From: Echiichthys vipera
Lineage: Eukaryota > Chordata > Actinopteri > Perciformes > Trachinidae
Assembly: GCA_963691815.1 (NCBI GenBank)
Contig: OY829648.1
Span: 32,525,456 to 32,589,455 of the forward strand
Direction of reading: 5' to 3'
Length of the DNA: 64,000 nucleotides
Positions 22,247 through 35,191 of the stretch are shown piece by piece. Under the pieces are notes generated by a model. That model saw only the letters and a list, made by a program, of their open reading frames with translations. It had not been told where the DNA came from and made no database searches. The stretch's first letter is position 1, and each line of letters opens with the position of its first letter. The position numbers and the translations under genes were made by a program.

Positions 22247-22837
22247 CCGCAACAGTAATGTCTGCCCAACATCCTGCAGGCAGCCTAACCGAGGCCTCAG
22301 CGTTACTTCACACAGTACTAGCGTCAGTGGAGACTATCAGATCCTTGTCAAATGCGACAACAGTCGGATAGCAACCGACCGTTGCAACTCCAAGCCGCGA
22401 CCCGCTGGACAGTCACATAGCATCACTTTTCCCCTCCGGACAGCACCGCAGCATGACTCGGCCACCTGCAGCTGCAGTCCAGAGAGAGTGCAACGCTTCA
22501 GCTCTTGGACATCAGCCACAGGGAGGAAAAGGTAATTATAAAAAGTTTTGTTTCTAAATCTAACGTAAAGTAATGCAATGCAACAAGACACGGCAGTGAG
22601 CTAACGTAAATAGTCAGCTGTTTGTGCCTCCACTACAAACATGCGGGGCATTAAGCCCTTGCTACCACCCCAACACAGGGTTTCTGCGGGTCCTCAGAGT
22701 CTCAGATATCCTGCAAACTTGGCATATGTACTGCTAGGGGTCCAGATAGATTCACTGTCGAATTAAGTGCATGTAGGTGCCATCTAACTTAGTATTGCTT
22801 GTAGCGTTGTTGCCACGGTAACATACGGCAATGTGAG
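22247..22837. repeat. left arm of a ~590-bp inverted repeat
   Basis: From ccgcaacagtaatgtctgcc to tacggcaatgtgag this arm is the inverted copy of 23960-24549, with a low percentage of mismatches by eye. The two matching 84-codon frames (22337-22591 minus and 24205-24459 plus) simply reflect the repeat. Transcribed through, the arms would form a long double-stranded RNA with a 1.1-kb loop. Confidence 0.9.
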
Positions 22838-23217
22838 TCACTTAGTGGTACGTCAACAGGTAGTAAAATCAGCTGTTCTTCACCCGGTGTGTGAATGTCG
22901 CTTGATATCGATAGCTTCTTCATCACTTCCATCATTTCTCATGTATGTCTCAGCATAAAGGAATGACTGTTTATTACATATCCCATTTTCACAGTACAAT
23001 GATATCCCTCAGGGTGGCTGCTGAGTTCTGACCTTGCGACTGACACCTCAGCTGACAAATCATGAACTTCCATGCCCTGTCCACAGCCTACAATAGCTAA
23101 TGAGTCTGTGTTAAAGGGAAGGGCAGATATAGGAATTTTCATGGTAGATTTATGGCTCAGTGAGAAATCACGTAAATAAGAGTGTTCAGGGCTTGAAGTG
23201 ATAAAATGGGTTAAAGT

Positions 23218-23268
23218 GAAAACCCGACACATGCGACATGAGGCTACGGTTCATGTGTCGGGTTTTAA
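23218..23268. repeat. short inverted repeat around aaaacccgacacatg
   Basis: The stem aaaacccgacacatg pairs with catgtgtcgggtttt across a loop of roughly 20 bases. It lies in the spacer of the 3-kb element. Confidence 0.8.
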
Positions 23269-23295
23269 CGCTAGCTTTGGCGTCAGCCACTGGAG

Positions 23296-23490
23296 GTGTG
23301 TGTGTGTGTGTACGTGCGCGCGCGCGTGTGCGTGCGTGAGAGACTAGCGTGTTTGAGAGAGAGAGACGTGTGCGTGTGTGTGCGCGTGTGTGTGAGCGAG
23401 ACTAGCATGTTTGGGAGAGAGACTAGCGTGTGCGTATGTGTGTGTGTGTGTGTGTGCGCGCGCGCGGCTAGCGTGTGTATGTGTATTTAT
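23296..23490. repeat. GT/GC-rich microsatellite cluster
   Basis: Interrupted (GT)n and (CG)n runs with gagaga and gtgtgcgc blocks and three gactagcgtgt-like units. The tract is an alternating purine-pyrimidine sequence of the kind able to adopt Z-DNA. Confidence 0.9.
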
Positions 23491-23794
23491 TTGTGAGAGA
23501 GTGTAAAGTGTGTGTTTAGTTCCTACCTGACTGACTCACTCTATAAGTGCACTAAGCTTCCCCTTGTTGGCCAAATACTTTCACTCGTTTTGTATTTCAC
23601 AGAGCAAATCACACTGAACTGAATTTAGCATCAACATAAATTGGATTACTTATTCTAGACCTGTACATGCTGTAAACTAAAGATATCTGCATGGGTTTGG
23701 CTAAAAGAAAATGTTGGTTTCGTCAATACTACTAGGTACTTTATTATATTGATTAAATATAATTGCATCCCTAAAAAGAGACTAATATACAATT

Positions 23795-23935
23795 TTTGTC
23801 GACTAAAACTAGACTAAAACTAGACTAAAATGTCATAAGTTTTAGTCGACTAAAACTCTCAGACTTTAAGTCGACTAAAACTAGACTAAAACTCAGACTT
23901 TTAGTCGACTAAAACTAGACTAGACTAAAAGTAAA
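23795..23935. repeat. tandem gtcgactaaaactagactaa repeat
   Basis: About five imperfect units of gtcgactaaaactagactaa occur on both strands, some as ttttagtcgactaaaa palindromes with SalI-type GTCGAC cores. Similar arrays are known in fish hAT-type elements as I recall. It adjoins the inner end of the right inverted arm. Confidence 0.8.
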
Positions 23936-23959
23936 ACAGGCCGCCAAAAACAACACTGC

Positions 23960-24549
23960 CTCACATTGCCGTATGTTACCGTAGCAACAACGTTACAAGC
24001 AATACTAAGTTAGATGGCACCTACATGCACTTAATTCGACAGTGAATCTATCTGGACCCCCAGCAGTACATACGCCAAGTTTGCAGGATATCTGACACTT
24101 GAGGACCCGCAGAAACCCTGTGTTGGGGTGGTAGCAAGGGCTTAATGCCCCGCATGTTTGTAGTGGAGGCACAAACAGCTGACTATTTACGTTAGCTCAC
24201 TGGCATGTCTTGTTGCATTGCGTTACGTTACGTTAGATTTAGAAACAAAACTTTTTATAATTACCTTTTCCTCCCTGTGGCTGATGTCCAAGAGCTGAAG
24301 CGTTGCACTCTCTCTGGACTGCAGCTGCAGGTGGCCGAGTCATGCTGCGGTGCTGTCCAGAGGGGAAAAGTGACGCTATGTGACTGTCCAGCGGGTCGCG
24401 GCTTGGAGTTGCAACGGTCGGTTGCTGCCCGACTGTTGTCGCATTTGACAAGGTTCTGATAGTCTCCACTGACGCTAGTACTGTGTGAAGTAACGCTGCG
24501 GCCTCGGTTAGGCTGCCTGCAGGATGTTGGGCAGACATTACTGTTGCGG
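23960..24549. repeat. right arm of the ~590-bp inverted repeat
   Basis: Inverted copy of 22247-22837, running from ctcacattgccgtatgttac to gacattactgttgcgg. Mismatches are scattered single bases, for example agatccttgtc against aaccttgtc in the left-right comparison. Confidence 0.9.
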
Positions 24550-24584
24550 TTATTCTAAATAATGTCCCTGGTGGCCCCTCATAG

Positions 24585-26160
24585 TTTTTACTATGGCTTT
24601 TTTCAAGTCTACCCACCACTTGCAAGGTGCCACCTGCTCATCAGGAGCGGTCAGGGTTAGGAGTTCAGTGTCTTCATCAAACATGAGCCTGTCAACAATT
24701 GTGAGAAATACACCCTGAACTCACTGTATGGAAACATGCCCACATATAATTTTTTATGATCATATTGTGGAAATATGTCGGCAAAAACTAAAATGACAGA
24801 AATGTGAAGTAGGCCTATGTAAAAGGACTGCAGTGTTATGCATATACGATGATGAGATGACTAAAAAGGGAATGAGACACAGAAACATCCAAACCTGTTC
24901 TATATATTTTTAATATAGTTACAACAACAATAATAATAATACGACTACTAATAATAATAATAATAATAAAGTGTAACAAATAACTAAAGAATGCACTAAT
25001 CCAGTGTTCCAATGGCAGTCAGACTTCTTAACACAAATCTAATGCACTTTTGTTGTCTCTGTCACCATCACCCACTTACATCCTGTTTATCATGTTTATA
25101 GATGTTTTATTTTTATTTGTATTTGTCTTGTTTTTATTTCTCGTTTATAGTCATTTCATTTTATTTGTACCTTTGTCATTGTTTCTATTTATCACTCCAG
25201 ACATTCTTTTTTCCTTTGAATTCTCCTGATGTGGGATCAATAATATCTTATCATGTGAAATGTAATGAAATAAAGTGCAACATAGACAAAATAAATACAT
25301 CAAAGACACAAAACATCTAAACATGTTTTATATTGACTAATATATTTACAATAATAATAATAATAATAATAACTATTATTATTATTATTAAATACACCTT
25401 TAATGATCCCCAGCAGGGAAATTTTTGGTTTTCACAGCAGAAAGAAGTCACTACAGATATATATATATACACAGAAAACGTTTCTGATAATTAACAGCAG
25501 AATTTCAACATTGATCTGTTATTGGTAAATACTGCATTTTATTGTTAATACAAAAGAGATTTACTGTAAAAAATTATGTTCCATTTACCATTTTTTCTAG
25601 TTCAGTAGTACAGTTCTATAATATATTTCTAAAATACAGCACTTTACTGCTGCCAACTGTAGTTAATGGTATTATGCAGTATTTTATGCATTTTGAGTTC
25701 ACCAGATCTGCACATGTGAAGAATACTCCCCCTGCAAGCATCAATCTGATGCATTTTGAGAGAAAAATTTAAGAACTATAAATATATATTAGAGCAGGGC
25801 TATTCAATTAATTAGTAATTGAGGCCAGTTGACAGAAATGATCCAAAATGAGGGGCTGGAAAAACATGAGCATCACATTAATGGATACTGTAACACTACA
25901 GCCGACATAGGAGTGCATATATTATCTTTATTTTATCAATATAAATAGTAGTAATAGGCCTCAAAGTGCAACAGCCTTTAAAAACAAGTAGTGATAGGCC
26001 GACTCAAAGTGCAACAACCTTGTCAAAAAACAATCCCTGAAAACAATAAATGAACAAACCTGTTAACCAGAGGTTTTCACTCAATTATTGGACTAAAGTA
26101 CAAGTTTGAGGCTCTCGTTCTTTACCTGAGTATTTTATTTACCTGCTACATTATACTTCT
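24585..26160. other. intergenic with two TAA/ATT microsatellites
   Basis: No gene is recognised. (TAA)n-type tracts lie at about 24925-24968 and 25349-25391, the latter switching to ATT on the same strand to give an inverted pair. A short TA tract is near 25459. Confidence 0.6.
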
Positions 26161-26162
26161 CC

Positions 26163-26310
26163 CTGCTCTAACACGCCTGAGTCTAATGATTATTAAACCC
26201 CTGACAAGCTTCAGCTGCATGGCAAACGAGCAGAGCATTAGAATCAGGCGTGTTAGAGCAGAGAGAAACCTAAAACATACAGGACAGTGGCTCTCCAGGA
26301 GCAGGGTACC
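26163..26310. mobile_element. small palindromic MITE-like element
   Basis: Inverted arms ctgctctaacacgcctga.. (26163-26188) and its reverse complement at 26236-26261 flank a short core with gacaagcttcagctgcat. The trailing part, cattagaatcaggcgtgtta then gacagtggctctccagga, recurs near 32825-32925, showing a dispersed family. Confidence 0.7.
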
Positions 26311-26705
26311 CCACCCCTGATCTTTATCTATATCTTTCTATCTATCTATCTACAATACATACAACAATATATGAGGAGCTCTTTTCCAAAACGCTATAAA
26401 TCCTTTCTAATAGTTTTCAGGGAAATTACATTTTTTTACCTAGACCCACACATTTGGTTAATATTCAATTTATCTTGTCAAAATGGTTTATGGCTCAGTC
26501 TGAACATGTTGAATGGACGGACAAAACAAAAAACTCTCCCGCTTCAGAGCGCCGCCATGTTGGATCGCATAGAACGCTCTCTGAATTCTGATAGGTCGAG
26601 AGGACGTATCGCATTTAGGCTAAAAATAGGTTTGGCGCTTGTCGCGGTTTGGAAAGGAACTGCATCTTGCGGACCATTTTAAACAAGGAAATATAGCGAT
26701 AGGAG

Positions 26706-26780
26706 CGTTCCTCGGGGCGCTCTTCGGGGCGCTCTTCGGGGCGCTCTTCGGGGCGCTCTTCGGGGCGCTCATCGGAGCGC
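26706..26780. repeat. 15-bp tandem repeat at the left terminus
   Basis: Five units of ggggcgctcttc plus a short spacer, GC-rich against an AT-rich background, directly outside the 55-bp inverted repeat. Such arrays next to a terminus may bind a transposase; that is inference. It can be read as a GALF-repeat peptide but is better explained as DNA repeats. Confidence 0.85.
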
Positions 26781-27002
26781 TCCTTAAACATGCAAACCCA
26801 ACGCAGGGGGCTTTCAACTCATTCCAATGTAAGCAGCCAGTCCTCCACCCAAAAACGACCACATAGGTTGTTTGATCAAGGAGCTTATTACGACCCATAG
26901 GCACGTTTCGAGTTTAGCGGTCGTGTACATAACTACAATAAACGGTGTGTTGGGTATGTCGTCATCGCCTACCCTTTAACCTTTGGCACCAATCAAAATG
27001 TG

Positions 27003-28262
27003 ATGCGCCAGAAGGAGGCGTGGCATTCACGTTTCACTGGACGTCGTAGCATTGGTAAGTCCGTTTGTTTACTCAATCTTGACAAAAAAATGCTACCTTA
27101 TCTGATTTTGTGTATTTCCGTCAGTATTAGGACATCTGTTCACTATTTATTTTGGTAATAAACAGGTGAAAATGCACTGTAAGCGCTAGTGTTAGTGTAC
27201 TCATAACTTTTGTAGGCACACCATTTATTTTTATTTTTTATTCTTTTGATAATTTACTCTACATTTTGCTAAATTTTTATTTTTAGTGGCAATAAGTAAC
27301 TTATCTAATGTGTAATGTAAAGTGTTAATTTATGGAAGTGCAACTAATCCTGCTTCATTTTTTTTATTATCAAAAAAAACTCTCTTCATATATCACAAAT
27401 CCAACGGTTCTTTTAAGAGCCTATTTCTTAATCCTTCTCCCTGTTACACTAATTTAATTTTCTGAGCTTTGCTTTGACTGTAGCCTTTGTTTGGTCTTCT
27501 GTTTGTTAGTTTTTTCTCTCTCTCTCTCTCTCTCAGGAAAAGCCCTGATAGCCGAGTTGGAAGCAAAAAGGGTTAAGTTTCCCTCCTAATGCAATTATTA
27601 ATTTATTGACTTATCAATCACTGAAATGTACACTTCTACACATAACTGAAAAGGATGTGTGTGCCTGAGTATAGGCAAATTTATCACCTTATGTTTTTTA
27701 CTTTTAGCCTCCGAAAAGAAAACAGAAAGGGACTAAAGTTTCCAGAGTTACCTTGAGGAAGAGGGACAAGAATGGGAACATGATAGCTCAACACTTTAGG
27801 AAGAATCGATCTGGTCAGTAAAATTTAATACAGTTCTACTGTTAATCACAAGTTGGTCAGCAGTAATGTTTCCTGCATTATGTTTTGTGTTTATATTTAA
27901 ACCTTGTGGCGCTAGGAAGCCCCCAGAAGTGGAGGAGTTGCTGACAGATGACATTCCTCAAGATGTCCTAAGTCTTGGTACACATATTGACATCTGATAG
28001 CTTAAATAGCTTAAAGACGACCTTTATGTTTCCATTTAAAAATGTGAAATTTAGGCAACTGTCTTAAGTAGTGGCCGTGATTTTCTTATGCACATGCAGT
28101 AACAAAGCCATTATGGAAATTACTTTTCTGTCTTTAAATACACTGTCCTTTACATCAATTTTTGTGTTTTATTATTTTAGATCAACATCTTCAGAGACTG
28201 AAGTGGAGGAGACATCCACAATGTCAATACGGACAAGAAAACAGTTAATGTCTGAAAAATAA
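27003..28262 (+). CDS. predicted spliced small basic protein at the left end of the KDZ-like element
   Basis: Five exons can be joined in phase: 27003-27054, 27537-27571, 27708-27813, 27927-27977 and 28195-28262 (TAA). The first starts ATG CGC CAG and ends before gtaagt; the junction reads RRSIGKALIAELEAKR. Exon 3 is strongly basic (PPKRKQKGTKVSRVTLRKRD) and the last exons acidic (EVEELLTDDIPQDVLSL, EVEETSTM). The predicted product is about 105 residues. The last two acceptors are not the first AG after the pyrimidine tract; using the nearer ones gives a stop in exon 4 or a different tail in exon 5. No domain is recognised. It may be the N-terminal stump of the transposase gene or a separate small gene. 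Confidence 0.45.
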
Positions 28263-28467
28263 TTCAGAGCTGCAATGCCAGAGCTCTTGAATTCGAAATT
28301 GGGCGCAGAGACTTTAACTCCACATTGCTGTCACCAATGTAAAACAGCTGATGCTGGTTGGTGTGTAGTCAGAAAAGGGTAGGCTTGACACGGTACCAGA
28401 TTGTAAAATTTTTCTGAATTTTGATATTTTCTGGGGGGTTTTGTGTGTGTGGATATTTTTTTTACAG

Positions 28468-30618
28468 GCAGAGCAGAGATGATAACTGTGCTTGCCATGG
28501 GATGGAACAACAGGACGACAGAGAGTCTGCACAAGACCCTGGCAAAAAGAATTTTCAAAGTAAGAAGTCTTTACTGCAAGTTAACATTTGTCATTTCATG
28601 GTTACTTTCTGTGGGCTTGAATACTGGCATCACAGGTTAATGGAGTGACAACTTTGTTCAGCTCATGTCCTGTGACTGGTGTGGTGTGGAGGCATGGCAG
28701 AGCCATATGCTGGTTGGCTGCTGGCTTGCTGGATCACTGTGTTTTTGTGCTGCATTGGCTACAAAAAATGAGCAGAACAATGGGCTTATGGTCCACTGAC
28801 TCACTGCTACTGAGTTTAACAGTCCCTTCTCCTCACACCTTCCTCTGAAGAACATCCTCCCAACTAGCTGTGGCACACTTGACGGCCCCACTGGCGTGTG
28901 TTTTCATCATGACAACTCACAAAAATCACCATAAAGTGTTTTTGACATCAAATGACTGCAGCAAACAACTCAATGTCCTTTCTATCCAATTAGCATTCTT
29001 ATATACGTATTGCATTCTTTCACCATAAAATAGCCTTTGTTATAACAATGAAATAATTGTTTCATGAAGCACATAGTCTCTTTTGAGGACATACCTTTAA
29101 GAATATCCTCATCAATTTGTGCTTGAATGTTTTGCATGTTGTCATTTAGGTTTTTCAATCATGATTAGAGATACACTCACTGATATTGTCCCCTTTTTTT
29201 AAAATAACATATTTTGTCTGATACTATGAAATACTTTTGGTGTATTAAATTCCAATAGATAGTTGTCCTACATCTTAAGCCCCTGTCACACATGCACTGC
29301 AAACCTGAAACTATCTGAACATTTCCTGGTACAGCTGTGTGATTCAGTCGGACCGGGCATCAAATGGAGTTTACCCTCCCAGCTTAATAGTGCAAAGACT
29401 GGGTAATTCCAGAGTGTGCATATGTGTGAATACAGCTGCACGCTCCCCTTGCCTAAACCAAACTAAGTAGTTACATTAAGTGTGAACACATCTAAGTGTG
29501 TGCTGCATGTGTGAAAGAGAAACTCGGGACTATCTCCGGACCTGATTCTCTGACATTATTCTGGGTTCAAATGTGAAAACATCTTTATTCTCTTATCTCT
29601 AATGCCCTATGTTAACATACCTTTTTACGGATCACACCATGACTTATCTATGTTTTTTTTTTTTTTTAAACATTCTAAATGGACTAAACAGGGAGCAGAA
29701 ACCGAAGGAGCTAATCTTGAGAGTCTCAAGCAGGAGCTCAACATCTCTCTGGAGGACACGGAGGAATGGGTGTGTGACGTCCAGCAGTGGGCAGCCACTG
29801 GTATGTGTTATGGTCACGGGTGTATAGATTTGGTAGTCTTGCCATACATCTGCTTAATGTTTTACAATACTATTTTTTTATGGTCAATTTTGCTAGTTTC
29901 TGTTTTTCAAATGAGACATGTAGCTCATAGTAGGAGTACTTGGGAGCTGGCCAGGTAAATTCCACTTGATGTCCAGTCTGACTGGATCAAGTATTTGTGT
30001 TTTCACATACTGATTGTCTAGATCATTTTATGTTTGCAGTGTATATGTGAAAGGGGCATAAGTGTTTTACTTTTGTCCCATCTGTTCTCTTTTCCAAAAC
30101 AGTGGTGAGTCTTCGCCTGAAGAGGCGACTTTTTGACCAGGTTATGCTGGTCAGGCCTATGGAAGAGGAAAAAGTTATAATTGTGAAGGAGATGACCCAG
30201 CATTGCCAGTACCTGAGAAAGGCCTTGGACAAAGTATACAGCCTCCTTCGTCACACTCAAGAGAATATCACAAACATAGTATGGTATGTAGTAGTACAGT
30301 CTCAGAGCTGGGCAGACAATCTGCATTTTAATATTCATAAAGAGTAGCCTTATTTTCTATCTGATTATTATTATTTATTTTTTTTATTACGTTTTATTTT
30401 AGCACCTCCAAGAGAGCTGAGAGAAGAGGGGGCTGCTCTGTTGTCTGCTGCACAAGCTGCACATTCTGCAGCAGAAACTGAGCGCAGTCACCAGCACTTA
30501 CACCCATTTTGACACTGAACCCTCCTTTTTCATGTTGGAGGAAGACAATGAGGACGTTGAAGAGGACAGTGACCAGGAGGACAACAGCACTCCAGATATT
30601 TCAGAGGAAGAAATGTAA
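28468..30618 (+). pseudogene. C-terminal exons of a KDZ-like transposase
   Basis: Four segments join in phase: 28468-28559 (AEMITVLAMGWNNRTTESLH, LAKRIFK), 29692-29800 (LEDTEEWVCDVQQWAAT), 30103-30278 (LKRRLFDQVMLVRPMEEEK, EMTQHCQYLRKALDKV) and 30424-30618 (LLCCLLHKLHILQQKL and an acidic tail ending SEEEM-stop). Each has consensus GT/AG neighbours except the last acceptor, which is chosen to keep the frame. The MGWN motif, the WVxDVQxWA motif and the EEK...EMxQHCxYL coiled segment match, from memory, the C-terminal region of Zisupton/KDZ transposases in fish. The catalytic core and the segment between WAAT and LKRR are absent, so the copy is a deletion product. AATAAA occurs at 31290. Confidence 0.55.
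29274..30062. mobile_element. 31-bp inverted repeats flanking a transposase exon
   Basis: cttaagcccctgtcacacat plus gcactgcaaac at 29274-29304 pairs with its inverted, diverged copy at 30032-30062 (gtttgcagtgtatatgtgaa plus aggggcataag). They look like the TIRs of a small DNA element, but the exon at 29692-29800 lies between them. The element may have captured the exon or the two ends may come from separate insertions. Confidence 0.55.
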
Positions 30619-32741
<2,123 letters not shown>

Positions 32742-32814
32742 GTGCTTTGTTTGATGATGTAGATCAAATATCCTCAGCAACATATTATTACATATATAGA
32801 TTATATGATTTTCA

Positions 32815-33003
32815 AACCTGTGACAAGCTTCAGCTGCTTGATAACGAGCACATCATTAGAATCAGGTGTGTTGGACCAGGGAGAAACTTAAACATGCAGG
32901 ACAGTGGCTCTCCAGGACTGAAATTTGGGGAAGTTAACAAGGACCAAGGCTGTTGCCTAGTACGGGAATTACATTCAAATGTCTATGGCCTGTTATCTAT
33001 TAT
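32815..33003. repeat. two adjoining MITE fragments
   Basis: 32815-32925 matches the element at 26163-26310 (gacaagcttcagctgc, cattagaatcaggtgtgtt, gacagtggctctccagga). 32935-32995 matches the core and right side of the element at 37926-38074 (aaggctgttgcctag, then a decayed end). Both copies are truncated. Confidence 0.7.
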
Positions 33004-33235
33004 TTAGTATTTACCTTTTATTTATTTTTTGGTCTTTTTCATTGACAATATGATAATAAAAAACCCATTCTGATTCGTATGTGGTTCAATATTAATTTAG
33101 GAACAATTTTTACGATTTTATTTTAAATATACTCAGCCATATATTCTTAAAAATATAATATTCAATTATATTAATGAGCCACTTAATATTTTACAATCAC
33201 TGGCTATAAAATGTCTCATCAACAGAGCTAGTGAC

Positions 33236-33539
33236 GCTGACCGGCGGCAATTTGAGTTGGAATGCAACCCATCCACGGAGGACAGCTCAAAATAGTATTC
33301 GAACACACCACGCTGACCGGCGGCAATTTGAGTTGGAATGGAGCCCATCCACGGCGGACAGCTCAAAATAGTATTCGAACACACCACGCTGACCGGCGGC
33401 AATTTGAGTTGGAATGGAGCCCATCCACGGAGGACAGCTCAAAATAGTATTCGAACACACCACGCTGACCGGCGGCAATTTGAGTTGGAATGGAGCCCAT
33501 CCACGGCGGACAGCTCAAAATAATATTCGAACACACCAC
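33236..33539. repeat. 4 x 76-bp tandem repeat
   Basis: Four copies start at 33236, 33312, 33388 and 33464, each beginning gctgaccggcggcaatttga and ending ttcgaacacaccac, nearly identical except in the first copy (gcaaccc for gagccc) and a few bases. Each unit contains agcccatccacgg, which resembles aagcccatccgcgg beside the right terminal repeat near 38910-38930. This suggests kinship with element-end sequence. Confidence 0.95.
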
Positions 33540-35191
33540 TTCCGCCTGCAACACAAGCATAACAAGCGCAACGGTGGCTGGGGGTAAAAACGTAGCCTTC
33601 CATTATCCAAAACTGACAAAATAAAACTATATTTCTCAGATCCGAAAGAAATAATTATAATCGATGGCCATTGCATTAACCCATCGTATTGTGAAGTTAT
33701 CAAGGACTCTTTATCACGAGATTGTTGAAAAAAATGCTTCCGGGAGGCGGGTCCTCGGTTCTCCAATGGGACTGCAGGATGATTTAAAACCCATGTCAAG
33801 TCATAAATGTATTCAAAAACAAAAGCCCAATTATTTACTTAGTAAAGGAAAACAATTATGAGTCTAAGCTAAGTGATTCTACGATAAAAACGTTATCCCT
33901 CTCTGGCATCTTCTTACCTTATCCTTATGGGTGTTATTACACCGGCCAAGAATGAGCATTTCAGATGAATCGATAAGGTGCCTGTAGATCATGGTGATTG
34001 TGAATACATTTAAAAGTTTATTTTTAGCTGTGTGAACAGGATGTACTCTTCCTTTTGTCTGGGTATTGTCTTCAGCGTACAAATACATAATACATGGAAA
34101 GAAACCCAGGGGATGGAAAAATATTTCTGCTTTAAGAAATGGTGAGGGAATAAGCCAAAAAATAGTTGTTTTACATCCACCTTTTTTCAGTAAATCATTC
34201 TATTTCTCATGTTTTTAAGATGGTGACTGAACACTAAATTTGCCAACAGTAAAAATAACACAAAATGTTCGTTTTTTTTGGGAAACGGCAACTACTACAA
34301 TTCTCTCTTGAAAGGTTCTGAACGATCATAGAAATCAAGTGTATATGAAGGAACACAGCCAGTAACTGGTATATGTGATTTAAAAACATTGATTTTTGCA
34401 AAACATTTTCTTTCGGCTCCCAGGAGGTTTTCCATTTGTCCCCACTGTAAGACAGAAACACAGCAAGAAGTATTACTGTCAAATTGTTCATAATTTTTGA
34501 GAATATAACTGACACTGTACTATTTACAATGAGATATGGATTCTACAGGTATGCATGCATTCTTTTTTGAAAATGAGCTTTTCAATATCATATTTAGACA
34601 GTGTATAACAAAACTCCCCAACGTCTGTGTGAAAGGTATGGAGAAGGAATGGGGGCAACAGAACTGTTACACCTCTGAGCTGGCATTGGAGGTAGTCACA
34701 GAGATGCAACAGCACAGAGTCGACGTCTGTGTAAATGGGAAATTTGTATGGGGGAAAAAAAATTATAAATTTAGGTTTCATTTGACTAAAGAATGTATTG
34801 CCAGTATGAATCTTTTTTCTTCATGTTTGTGGGCCAAGTTAAATCTTGCAGTTTTGTGCCGTTTTATGAGGAATGTTTTTTTCTTAGATTGCATTAGACA
34901 CCAGGCCGAAACTGAGAAAATTGTGGCGTTCACTTTTATAAGGTGATACAATTTTGAATCATTTCACATTAGTGATATTGCACAGGGGGTTTCTTGATTA
35001 TGTTATATACTGTGAATTTATTTCAAGTCCAATGCACAATACTGCCCAAAACATTTGACTGCTATGTGACTTGCTTGACCCTCAGACTTTGCTGTCCCTT
35101 ATTAAACTGCAGTTAAAGTTGAAGACATTTTACTATTTTTATTAGTGGATTTTCCTCATCTACAGTAAAATAAACTTAAGAACATACACAC
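33540..35191. other. 3' part of the right minus-strand unit, coding unclear
   Basis: A minus-strand segment around 34390-34450 follows a good acceptor (tctgtcttacag) and could be a further exon, but neither frame is recognisable. The rest has no coding signal I can support. Confidence 0.4.

Larger units (their letters stand above)
21584..24584. mobile_element. 3-kb foldback-like DNA element with TIRs and long inverted arms
   Basis: The left end tatgaaaggccaccagggac plus attattcag matches the reverse complement of the right end around 24548-24584 (ctatgaggggccaccaggga plus cattatttag). Inside are subterminal tandem repeats (left only), inverted arms of about 590 bp (22247-22837 and 23960-24549) and a 1.1-kb spacer with GT-rich and TCGA-rich simple repeats. 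No transposase-like frame was found, so it is non-autonomous. A fragment of another copy ends at 49961. Confidence 0.75.

Noticed and set aside
22337..24459. Two homologous 84-codon frames, seemingly a duplicated gene
   Set aside because: They lie in the two arms of the inverted repeat, and no codon-level constraint or domain is apparent.
26639..26866. 75-codon plus frame with FGALFGALFGAL repeats resembling a glycine-zipper membrane peptide
   Set aside because: The repeat is exactly explained by a 15-bp DNA tandem array at a transposon end; both strands are open for the same reason.
33236..33539. CRISPR array
   Set aside because: Four 76-bp units with no unique spacers, in a vertebrate genome; it is a tandem satellite.
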